Shown here: piece after piece, positions 1 through 6,141 of the stretch
Layout: each line of letters starts with the position of its first letter
Position numbering within the stretch: the stretch's first letter is position 1
Source: Bacteroidales bacterium UBA6851
Lineage (GTDB): Bacteria > Bacteroidota > Bacteroidia > Bacteroidales > UBA932
Assembly: GCA_002451795.1 (NCBI GenBank)
Contig: DKDJ01000004.1
Location: 62,001-126,000 of the forward strand
Direction: 5' to 3'
DNA length: 64,000 nt
Position numbers and translations under genes: made by a program
The notes under the pieces: generated by a model
Seen by the model: the letters and a program-made list of their open reading frames with translations, nothing else
The model's database searches: none
Told to the model about the DNA's origin: nothing

Positions 1-588
1 AGGGTCAAAGTCACACTGCCTGATTACGAAGCCCCTAAGGAGGAAGCTTTCGTCAAGGTCAGCTCAACAGCCGATATAACCGATGGAAGCAAGTACTTGA
101 TGGCGTCCAAGAAATCCGACACCGAGTACTATGTAGCATACAAGAAAGATAATGACTATTTGAGAGCTACCACCGTCTCTCTGGACGAGAAAGGGAACAT
201 CCAAAAGACAGAAGCCACAGAGAAATTGGCCATCACATTCATCGCTGGTAGCGGAGATTATCAGGGGAAATTCGCACTCAAGTTCGATGCTCTTGGAAAG
301 ACATGCTTCGTCCAGTCGCCTACTAATGTATCAGCCGGAGTAGAGTATAAAGGATTCTTCTGGTTTGAGAATGAAAGCAACTATGCAAGTCAGGATAACA
401 GCTGGTGGACTATTACTGTTACAGATGGGAAGGCCGTACTCAAGACCAAAGAGTTTATGCTTTGGGGAGAGCCGACAGGACGCTTTGGCGAAGTGACATT
501 CTTCAAGGACGACGGTTATTTCGGAGTTAGGGCACCAGAAACCGATGCGGAGCAGTGTGCTGATGTAGTTCTATTCAAACTACAGTAA
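1..588 (+). CDS. C-terminal part of a secreted beta-rich protein (5' truncated)
   Basis: The frame is open from base 1, so the gene begins outside the window; about 195 residues are visible and the first internal Met is codon 33. The visible part starts with a strand ending in VKVTLPDYE. A phrase FVKVSSTADITDGSKYLM follows, of the kind that opens small beta-sandwich modules at the C-termini of Bacteroidota extracellular proteins. The rest is rich in aromatic residues and alternating strands (SWWTITVTDG, YFGVRAPE), with no transmembrane segment or catalytic motif that I recognise. Stop TAA is at 586-588, and a strong terminator follows 21 bp later. Function is unknown; a C-terminal domain of a surface or secreted protein is an inference from composition only. 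Confidence 0.6.
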   Translation, partial: RVKVTLPDYEAPKEEAFVKVSSTADITDGSKYLMASKKSDTEYYVAYKKDNDYLRATTVSLDEKGNIQKTEATEKLAITFIAGSGDYQGKFALKFDALGKTCFVQSPTNVSAGVEYKGFFWFENESNYASQDNSWWTITVTDGKAVLKTKEFMLWGEPTGRFGEVTFFKDDGYFGVRAPETDAEQCADVVLFKLQ

Positions 589-609
589 AAAGGCTTTATT
601 ATCCAAGAA

Positions 610-647
610 GGAGGTAAATACCAATTGCAGGTGTTTGCCTCCTTTTT
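610..647 (+). terminator. Rho-independent terminator
   Basis: A 13-bp stem (610-622 with 630-642; two G-U pairs in the RNA, otherwise perfect) has a 7-nt loop and is followed by five T. It ends the transcript of the truncated gene at the left edge. Confidence 0.9.
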
Positions 648-670
648 CTATTCATGTGCGAGAGCCCTTG

Positions 671-692
671 ATTTTGTGTCGAGAGACAAAAT
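671..692. repeat. Near-perfect 22-bp palindrome upstream of ybaK
   Basis: The arms ATTTTGTGTC (671-680) and GAGACAAAAT (683-692) are inverted repeats with one mismatch and a 2-bp centre. It lies about 15 bp upstream of the -7 box at 707, where a -33 element would be and where no TTTG is seen at the usual spacing. It could be an operator, or chance; no regulator is encoded beside it. Confidence 0.35.
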
Positions 693-706
693 AGATATCT
701 TTTGAC

Positions 707-714
707 TATCTTTG
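707..714 (+). promoter_or_regulatory. Bacteroidota -7 box for ybaK
   Basis: TATCTTTG matches TAnnTTTG exactly. No -33 TTTG sits at 19-21 bp. Transcription would start near 718, giving a leader of about 100 nt that contains the hairpin at 730-762. Confidence 0.6.
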
Positions 715-729
715 TAGCGTAAAAAAGTA

Positions 730-762
730 ACAAGGTCCATGATATCACATCGTAGACCTTGT
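730..762 (+). other. Leader hairpin before ybaK
   Basis: Perfect 8-bp inverted repeat (730-737 and 755-762) with a 17-nt loop, followed by CTTATTT. It lies in the predicted 5' leader of ybaK. A six-codon open frame (785-805, MKNQRN) follows before the ybaK start. The hairpin could be a weak attenuator or an mRNA-stability element; the T-rich tail is poor for a terminator. Confidence 0.4.
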
Positions 763-816
763 CTTATTTAACCAATTTTAACCTATGAAAAATCAAAGAA
801 ATTAATTGCAATATTC

Positions 817-1299
817 ATGCCAAAAGATAAAGAAATCAACAAAACCAATGCGGCAAGACTCCTTAATGCAGCTGGGGTAAAGTACGAATTAGTCCCATAC
901 TCATATTCAGAGGAGGATTTGAGCGCGCAAAGCGTGGCAGCCGAACTCGGAGAGGACATTGATACAGTATTCAAAACATTAGTTCTTAGAGGTGACAAAA
1001 ACGGACTTTTTGTCTGTGTCATACCCGGAGATTTCGAAGTGGATTTAAAAGTCGCCGCCAAATTGTCAGGCAACAAATCATGCGAAATGGTACATGTCAA
1101 GGAGTTACTTCCGCTGACAGGTTATATACGTGGAGGGTGTTCACCAATAGGAATGAAGAAGCAATACCCTACCTTCATACACGAATCAGCACTACTCAAC
1201 GAATACATATATATAAGTGCTGGACAGAGAGGACTCCAACTCAAGATTGCACCTCAAGACCTTATTGACTTCATAGGTGCCGAACTTTACCCAATATAG
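817..1299 (+). CDS. ybaK: YbaK/EbsC-type Cys-tRNA(Pro) deacylase
   Basis: A 160-residue protein of the YbaK/ProX superfamily, which hydrolyses mis-acylated Cys-tRNA(Pro) in the cytosol to keep translation accurate. The family hallmarks are visible: VFKTLVLRGD with the conserved Lys at about residue 53, the central block GYIRGGCSPIGMKK, and the closing block YISAGQRGLQLKIAP. Length is normal for the stand-alone family. The ATG at 817 gives the usual short N-terminus before the first helix. The gene is monocistronic on its own promoter, and pfkA has a separate promoter 40 bp downstream. Which mischarged tRNA is edited cannot be read from sequence; Cys-tRNA(Pro) is the family norm for this GGCSPIGMKK subgroup. 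Confidence 0.92.
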   Translation: MPKDKEINKTNAARLLNAAGVKYELVPYSYSEEDLSAQSVAAELGEDIDTVFKTLVLRGDKNGLFVCVIPGDFEVDLKVAAKLSGNKSCEMVHVKELLPLTGYIRGGCSPIGMKKQYPTFIHESALLNEYIYISAGQRGLQLKIAPQDLIDFIGAELYPI

Positions 1300-1340
1300 T
1301 TTTTACATCCTTCTCCATATCTTGTCAAAAGGCACAAACA

Positions 1341-1373
1341 TTGATACAGATTATAGAAAATATTATATATTTG
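1341..1373 (+). promoter_or_regulatory. pfkA promoter with a very short leader
   Basis: TATATTTG at 1366-1373 with TTG at 1341-1343 (22-bp spacing, slightly long). The last G lies only 8 nt before the ATG at 1382, so the expected transcript has a leader of a few nucleotides. It decides the start: upstream in-frame codons lie in or before the promoter. Confidence 0.7.
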
Positions 1374-1381
1374 TCATCGTT

Positions 1382-2353
1382 ATGGAAATTAAGACTATTG
1401 GAGTGCTCACGTCGGGCGGAGACGCCCCGGGCATGAACGCCTGCATAAGGGCGGTCACAAGAGCAGCGATATATGAGGGCTGGAAAGTATATGGCATTTA
1501 CAGAGGTTGGGAAGGTCTTATTGGTGGAGACATCAAAGAACTCTCCACTGAGAGTGTAAGCAACACCATTCAGCGTGGAGGTACCATTCTCAAGACCGCA
1601 AGGAGCCAGGAGTTCCGCACAGTCGAAGGCCGGCAAAAAGCCTATGAGAACATTAAGAAATTCGGCATTGATGCCTTGATTGTCATCGGTGGAAACGGTT
1701 CTCTTGCTGGAGCCCAAGTCCTTGCCAGCGAGCACGATGTGACAGTGATCGGACTACCTGGAACAATAGACAATGACCTATACGGCACCGACTCCACCAT
1801 TGGATACGACACTGCGCTCAATACCATCGTTCAGTGCGTAGATAAAATCAGGGACACAGCTACAAGCCATGATCGCATCTTCTTCGTGGAGGTGATGGGC
1901 AGGGACGCAGGTTTCCTGACGCAGAATAGTGCTATTGCAGCAGGAGCGGAAGCAGCTATCATTCCGGAAGACAACACTGATATTGACCAGTTGGCCACAT
2001 TCATCGGCAGAGGTATCCGAAAGAGCAAGAACAGTAGTATTGTCCTTGTATCTGAAAAGGATGGAGGTGCGATGCATTATGCAGAGCGAGTTCGCAAAGA
2101 GTATCCGCAGTATGATGTAAGGGTTTCTATTCTGGGTCACCTGCAGAGAGGAGGAACGCCAACCGCCTATGATAGAATTCTTGCCAGCCGTCTTGGAGTA
2201 GCCAGCATAGAGGCATTGACAGAGGGTCAAAGAAACGTAATGGTAGGTATAAAGAATGATGAGATAGTCTATGTGCCTATATCACGTGCCATTAAGATGG
2301 ATAAACCTATAGACAAGGAGCTCATCAACGTCTTATCTATTCTGTCCATATAG
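1382..2353 (+). CDS. pfkA: ATP-type 6-phosphofructokinase
   Basis: A 323-residue group I phosphofructokinase, which phosphorylates fructose 6-phosphate in glycolysis. The ATP-loop TSGGDAPGMN is at residues 10-19. The substrate loop PGTIDND (126-132) carries Gly in the position occupied by Lys in PPi-dependent enzymes, so ATP is the expected donor; the catalytic base is Asp130. The site GGNGS (103-107) has Asn where the E. coli enzyme has Asp103 (GGDGS), a Mg-binding residue. Further blocks VEVMGRDAGF and GHLQRGGTPTAYDRILASR are intact. The start is the ATG just after the -7 box; a 35-codon upstream extension is open but lies in the promoter. A PPi-dependent enzyme is encoded at 28186-29421. 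Confidence 0.93.
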   Translation: MEIKTIGVLTSGGDAPGMNACIRAVTRAAIYEGWKVYGIYRGWEGLIGGDIKELSTESVSNTIQRGGTILKTARSQEFRTVEGRQKAYENIKKFGIDALIVIGGNGSLAGAQVLASEHDVTVIGLPGTIDNDLYGTDSTIGYDTALNTIVQCVDKIRDTATSHDRIFFVEVMGRDAGFLTQNSAIAAGAEAAIIPEDNTDIDQLATFIGRGIRKSKNSSIVLVSEKDGGAMHYAERVRKEYPQYDVRVSILGHLQRGGTPTAYDRILASRLGVASIEALTEGQRNVMVGIKNDEIVYVPISRAIKMDKPIDKELINVLSILSI

Positions 2354-2394
2354 GATGAATGACAGTAAAGTCATCGCACGACGACCATAAAACC

Positions 2395-2426
2395 ACTGGA
2401 AGCCGTAGCAAGCTACGGCTTCCAGT
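2395..2426. terminator. Strong hairpin between pfkA and tRNA-Ala
   Basis: A perfect 15-bp inverted repeat (2395-2409 and 2412-2426) with a 2-nt centre. On the plus strand the tail is TAAATG, poor in T. On the minus strand the tail is GGTTTTAT, so it could also stop transcripts running leftwards past the permease gene and antisense to tRNA-Ala. It ends 9 bp before the tRNA. Confidence 0.6.
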
Positions 2427-2435
2427 TAAATGTCT

Positions 2436-2508
2436 GGGGTATTAGCTCAGTTGGTAGAGCGTAAGGTTCGCAATCTTAAGGTCAGGGGTTCGATCCCCCT
2501 ATACTCCA
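2436..2508 (+). tRNA. tRNA-Ala (anticodon CGC)
   Basis: A 73-nt cloverleaf folds completely. The acceptor GGGGTAT pairs with ATACTCC and includes the G3-U70 pair that identifies alanine tRNA, with discriminator A73. The D stem is GCTC/GAGC. The anticodon stem TAAGG/TCTTA closes the loop TTCGCAA, so the anticodon is CGC and reads GCG. The T stem is AGGGG/CCCCT with loop TTCGATC. CCA is not encoded (the sequence after A73 is CGA). Confidence 0.93.
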
Positions 2509-2583
2509 CGAATTTTCTACATTCACACTATCGGACTCTTATAAGCGCTAATCCCCTTTCGGACTACCCTTCTCGCGTCGATA

Positions 2584-3828
2584 TTAATAGAGTTCGAAAC
2601 CAATATCTTCTATTGCTTTCTTGAGGGCTTCCTTATCCGCAGAACCTCGGACATAAGCTTCTTTCGTATCAAGATTGACAGTGGCTTCCGTTACTCCCTT
2701 GACAGACAAAAGAGCCTTTTCTGCTGACATGCGACAATGATTGCAAGTCATTCCACTAATGTGATAAACTTGAGTATCCATTTTGACTTTTTTATTTTTA
2801 AACCGCTCCACTACAAGAGCATTGATAAGAAAAATCACCATTAGAACAGTAGCAGTCCATGCAAACCAGGAATCTGCCTCATGGCAGTGAGCATGATGAG
2901 AAGACAAAGCCCCAAGAAAATCCACAGAACCCGAGAACTGAAGGTAATCAACCGCGCTGCCGAATCCTATTGCACCAAGCACAATGCTCAAAATATAGAT
3001 AATCGTTGTCTTTGCACCAAGAACCTTTCTCACCACAAGCATCGATGCGAAATTACATGCCGGACCGGCCATAAGAAGCACAAGTGCTGCGCCAGGAGTA
3101 AGCCCCTTTAACATAAGAGCCACCGCTATCGGAATACTCCCTGTTGCGCACACATACATAGGCATGGCTATGGCAAGCACCAAAAGCATAGAGGCCAAAG
3201 TGTTACCATTGAAGATGGTAAACCACCCATCTGGGACAAGCACCGTAATCATTCCAGCGACCACAAGGCCAAGTACAAGCCACTTGCCGATATCTTGCAT
3301 CATATCCACATACGCATACCTGAGAGCAGACACGCACCTTTTCCAAAAAGACTGCTTCTCATTATGCCTTGAAGTCCGGGAGCACGCAGCCGCATCCACT
3401 TTCTCCTTGTCAGACAGATTCACGGCAACTCCACCGAATAGAGAAGTCACCAGAGCAGCCAACGGACGAGCGAGTGCAAAAGGCAAACCCATCAGGCTGT
3501 AAGTAGCAATAATCGAGTCAATCCCCGTCTGCGGCGTCGCAATAAGAAACGACACTGTCGCGCCTTTTGATGCCCCCTCCTTTCGCAACGACATAGCCGT
3601 GGGAATAACCCCACACGAACACAGAGGAAGAGGAATGCCAAACAAGGCCGCATTCACTACACTCTTAAAATTATGTCCCCCAAGGAAACGTCCATAAAAA
3701 CTCCCCGGAAGAAAAGCATGCATCACCCCCGCGAGAAAAAATCCCAAAAGCAAATAGGGTGACATTTCGTTGACAAGATGAATAATCTCCTGCATATCTC
3801 CTAAAATAAACGATGCGAAGATACCCAT
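2584..3828 (-). CDS. SO_0444-type Cu/Zn efflux permease with C-terminal HMA domain
   Basis: A 414-residue membrane protein of the YraQ/ArsP permease superfamily. Roughly eight hydrophobic segments span residues 15-340. The first half has the diagnostic PLPLCSCGVIP (Cys70, Cys72), and the second half has a matching CATGSIPIAVALM block. A His-rich loop (SSHHAHCHEADSW) separates the permease from a C-terminal heavy-metal-associated domain with GMTCNHC (Cys362, Cys365). Family members are annotated as divalent or monovalent metal exporters; Cu versus Zn cannot be chosen here. It is co-directional with, and 38 bp downstream of, an AraC-type regulator that itself has an N-terminal CxxC metal-binding domain, so the two probably form an operon. 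An alternative start at codon 12 has an AGGAG four bases upstream. Confidence 0.88.
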   Translation of the reverse strand: MGIFASFILGDMQEIIHLVNEMSPYLLLGFFLAGVMHAFLPGSFYGRFLGGHNFKSVVNAALFGIPLPLCSCGVIPTAMSLRKEGASKGATVSFLIATPQTGIDSIIATYSLMGLPFALARPLAALVTSLFGGVAVNLSDKEKVDAAACSRTSRHNEKQSFWKRCVSALRYAYVDMMQDIGKWLVLGLVVAGMITVLVPDGWFTIFNGNTLASMLLVLAIAMPMYVCATGSIPIAVALMLKGLTPGAALVLLMAGPACNFASMLVVRKVLGAKTTIIYILSIVLGAIGFGSAVDYLQFSGSVDFLGALSSHHAHCHEADSWFAWTATVLMVIFLINALVVERFKNKKVKMDTQVYHISGMTCNHCRMSAEKALLSVKGVTEATVNLDTKEAYVRGSADKEALKKAIEDIGFELY

Positions 3829-3866
3829 TCTGAAAGTATTCAGATTTACAAAATCATGGATAAATT

Positions 3867-4424
3867 TTATATCGCATCAATTGACGCTCTGGCAGAAGAC
3901 GATTTGAGACTTTTAAACTGACTTGGAGACATACCAGTTTCCTTTTTGAACTGATTACTAAAATGAGCAAGACTGCTAAAGCCAAGACGCCACGCGATTT
4001 CACTCAACGACTCTTCACCGTAACTTATAAGTTCCTTGGCGAACTCGATCCTCTGAAGGACAGCATAACGTTCCACAGTGACGGATTTCATCTGCGAGAA
4101 CAATTTACTTAACGCACTATATTCTTTCAAGAACTTAGACTGCAAAAAATCAGAAAGAGCCGGCCTCTCCCCTTCCATCCTCGCCCAATTAATGATAGCC
4201 ATGCGGATAGCCTCCACCTCCGCACTCTGATGATCATCCAGCAGTTCAAACCCCTCATCAAGCAAAGCAGCACGAAAAGCATCCAGCTGCGATGCAGACG
4301 GAGCACCCAGAACAGCGACGCGTCCAAGTTCCACAGCGTCATACTTAATAGATAATTCCTCAAGAAGTGACTTCACCGCCTTGACGCAGCGCGGACAGAC
4401 CATATTCTTAATATACAAGACCAT
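3867..4424 (-). CDS. AraC-family regulator with N-terminal HMA-like metal-binding domain
   Basis: A 185-residue protein. Residues 1-68 form a heavy-metal-associated-like ferredoxin fold with MVCPRC (Cys10, Cys13) and the terminal GFELLDD. Residues about 75-180 form an AraC-type double helix-turn-helix ending in FSNQFKKETGMSPSQFK. Such proteins lack the usual sugar-binding cupin, so the HMA domain is the likely sensor; sensing of Cu, Zn or another soft metal is inferred. The start is the ATG at 4424: upstream in-frame codons to 4517 run through a consensus promoter (-33 at 4480, -7 at 4452) and would encode an unlikely hydrophobic leader. The permease follows 38 bp downstream and is the obvious target. 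The gene is divergent from the polymerase gene at 4546. Confidence 0.88.
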   Translation of the reverse strand: MVLYIKNMVCPRCVKAVKSLLEELSIKYDAVELGRVAVLGAPSASQLDAFRAALLDEGFELLDDHQSAEVEAIRMAIINWARMEGERPALSDFLQSKFLKEYSALSKLFSQMKSVTVERYAVLQRIEFAKELISYGEESLSEIAWRLGFSSLAHFSNQFKKETGMSPSQFKSLKSSSARASIDAI

Positions 4425-4451
4425 ACCACATAAACCGGCACAAAACATCGC

Positions 4452-4483
4452 CAAATATAGACCATACCGTCCGTAAATCCAAA
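4452..4483 (-). promoter_or_regulatory. Promoter of the HMA-AraC/permease operon
   Basis: On the minus strand TTTG (4480-4483), 20 bp, then TATATTTG (4452-4459): a textbook Bacteroidota promoter. The predicted start of transcription near 4448 leaves a 24-nt leader before the ATG at 4424. Confidence 0.85.
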
Positions 4484-4492
4484 CAAAATCAC

Positions 4493-4500
4493 TACATTTG
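4493..4500 (+). promoter_or_regulatory. -7 box of the Y-family polymerase gene
   Basis: TACATTTG matches the -7 consensus; no clear -33 box. It is divergent from the regulator promoter, with the two -7 boxes 33 bp apart. Confidence 0.65.
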
Positions 4501-4545
4501 GAAAGGAATAAAAGCACACCATAGCCATAAAAAGAGCACTAGTTC

Positions 4546-5931
4546 ATGAAACAGCGCACATACATAGCCATTGATTTGAAGTCTTTCTATGCTTCAGTGG
4601 AATGTGTGGACAGGGGGCTTGACCCACTGACCGCAAAGCTCGTTGTGGCCGATGCAACAAGGACAGACAAGACCGTCTGCCTTGCTGTAACCCCTGCACT
4701 AAAAGCCCATGGAATAGCCGGAAGGGCGAGGTTATTCGAAGTAAAGCAGCGAATAGAAGAGATATACCGCCAGAAAGGATACAGAATAGATTTCATCACA
4801 GCCACCCCACGTATGAAACGCTACATGGAGGTGAGCACCAAGATATTCGGAATATACCTTAACTACCTTTCCAGCGAAGACATAATCGCATACTCCATAG
4901 ATGAGATATTCGCAGATATCACTGACTATCTCACTACATACGGATGCTCGGCTCACGAACTGGTAATAAGAATGATACGTGACATCCTCTCGCAAACAGG
5001 AATCACAGCCACGGCAGGCATAGGAACAAATCTGTTTCTTGCCAAGATTGCAATGGATATAGAAGCAAAACACTCTCCGGCAGATGCCGATGGAGTAAGA
5101 ATAGCGGAGTTGGATGAAATGTCCTTTAGAAGAAAGTATTGGACCCACAGACCTCTTACAGATTTCTGGAGAATCGGTCCAGGCATAGCCTCAAGGCTTG
5201 AAGCCAACCGCATGTACACCCTTGGAGATGTCGCAAGATGTTCACTACAGAGAGAAGAGTTGCTATACAAGCTCTTCGGAGTGAACGCAGAGCTGATAAT
5301 CGACCATGCGTGGGGATGGGAGCCATGCACCATAAAAGACATCAAGAAGAACAAGCCAGCATGCAAGAGCATCAGTTCTGCCCAGGTCTTATCCAGCCCT
5401 TATGAGTTCACCAAGGCAAGAACGATAGTTCGCGAGATGTCCGACTCCCTAGCACTAGACCTCGTATCAAGACACATGGTCACCGACCAGTTGGTACTTG
5501 GAATAGGTTATAACTCTCAAGATATCATAGGACATTCTCCATACCAGGGGCTCACAGAGACTGACAGATACGGCAGGCAGAGGCCCAAAGGCGTACACGG
5601 CTCCATCAATCTGGACAGACAGACTTCTTCCGGGATAGCAATTACCGAGGCGGCAGTAAAACTATTCGACAGACTCGCCAGCCGCAGTCTTTTCATACGA
5701 AGGATTTACCTCGTTGCCAATCACACCATTGACGAATCCAAGGCCGAATCCCAGCTAAATCTCTTCGAGCAAGATCAATTGTTGATGGACGAAAAAGAGC
5801 ATAGGAGACAGAAAGCCATACTTGAAATCAAGCGCAAATACGGGAAAAATGCCATCCTCAAGGGCGTAAACTTTGAAGAAGGGGCCACCATGATAGAGCG
5901 CAACTGTCAAATTGGAGGACACAAGGCATGA
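4546..5931 (+). CDS. Y-family DNA polymerase (UmuC/ImpB type)
   Basis: A 461-residue translesion polymerase. Catalytic acidic residues are Asp10 (in YIAIDLKSFYASVE) and the pair Asp119-Glu120 (AYSIDEIFADI); Phe14 is in the steric-gate position. Helix-hairpin-helix blocks (FWRIGPGIASRLEANRMYTLGDV) follow, then a little-finger region. The family copies damaged templates with low fidelity. This subgroup, with DLKSFYASVEC and a C-terminal tail after the little finger, is often linked to a YolD-like small protein, and the next gene here is exactly that, overlapping by 4 bp (ATGA). No LexA box or lexA gene is seen nearby, so damage control of the promoter at 4493 is not established. Confidence 0.92.
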   Translation: MKQRTYIAIDLKSFYASVECVDRGLDPLTAKLVVADATRTDKTVCLAVTPALKAHGIAGRARLFEVKQRIEEIYRQKGYRIDFITATPRMKRYMEVSTKIFGIYLNYLSSEDIIAYSIDEIFADITDYLTTYGCSAHELVIRMIRDILSQTGITATAGIGTNLFLAKIAMDIEAKHSPADADGVRIAELDEMSFRRKYWTHRPLTDFWRIGPGIASRLEANRMYTLGDVARCSLQREELLYKLFGVNAELIIDHAWGWEPCTIKDIKKNKPACKSISSAQVLSSPYEFTKARTIVREMSDSLALDLVSRHMVTDQLVLGIGYNSQDIIGHSPYQGLTETDRYGRQRPKGVHGSINLDRQTSSGIAITEAAVKLFDRLASRSLFIRRIYLVANHTIDESKAESQLNLFEQDQLLMDEKEHRRQKAILEIKRKYGKNAILKGVNFEEGATMIERNCQIGGHKA

Positions 5932-6116
5932 CAGATAATTACGAAGACATCATCGGCATGGAGCATCCGACTTCAATAAGACACCACCGTATGAGCATGT
6001 CTGAGCGAGCAGCACAATTCGCTCCATTCACCGCACTCTCCGGTTATGATGCCATGCTCGAAGAGCAGATAAGAAACACCATTGAATCTTATGATTTGAT
6101 AGAGGAATCACAGTAA
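5928..6116 (+). CDS. YolD-like small protein, partner of the Y-family polymerase
   Basis: 62 residues, overlapping the polymerase stop by 4 bp and so translationally coupled. The central stretch HRMSMSERAAQFAPFTALSGYD is the family signature (Met-Ser-x-x-x-Arg-Ala-Ala-Gln-Phe-x-Pro-Phe-x-Ala-Leu-x-Gly-Tyr). Homologous small proteins sit beside Y-family polymerases in Firmicutes and some Bacteroidota and are proposed to modulate them; biochemical function is not established. There is no membrane segment or metal site. Confidence 0.85.
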   Translation: MTDNYEDIIGMEHPTSIRHHRMSMSERAAQFAPFTALSGYDAMLEEQIRNTIESYDLIEESQ

Positions 6117-6141
6117 ACAGGCCAATTATAAATCATCATAT

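Noticed and set aside
2510..2583. Possible attachment site downstream of tRNA-Ala
   Set aside because: No integrase and no repeat of the tRNA 3' end was noticed in the window.
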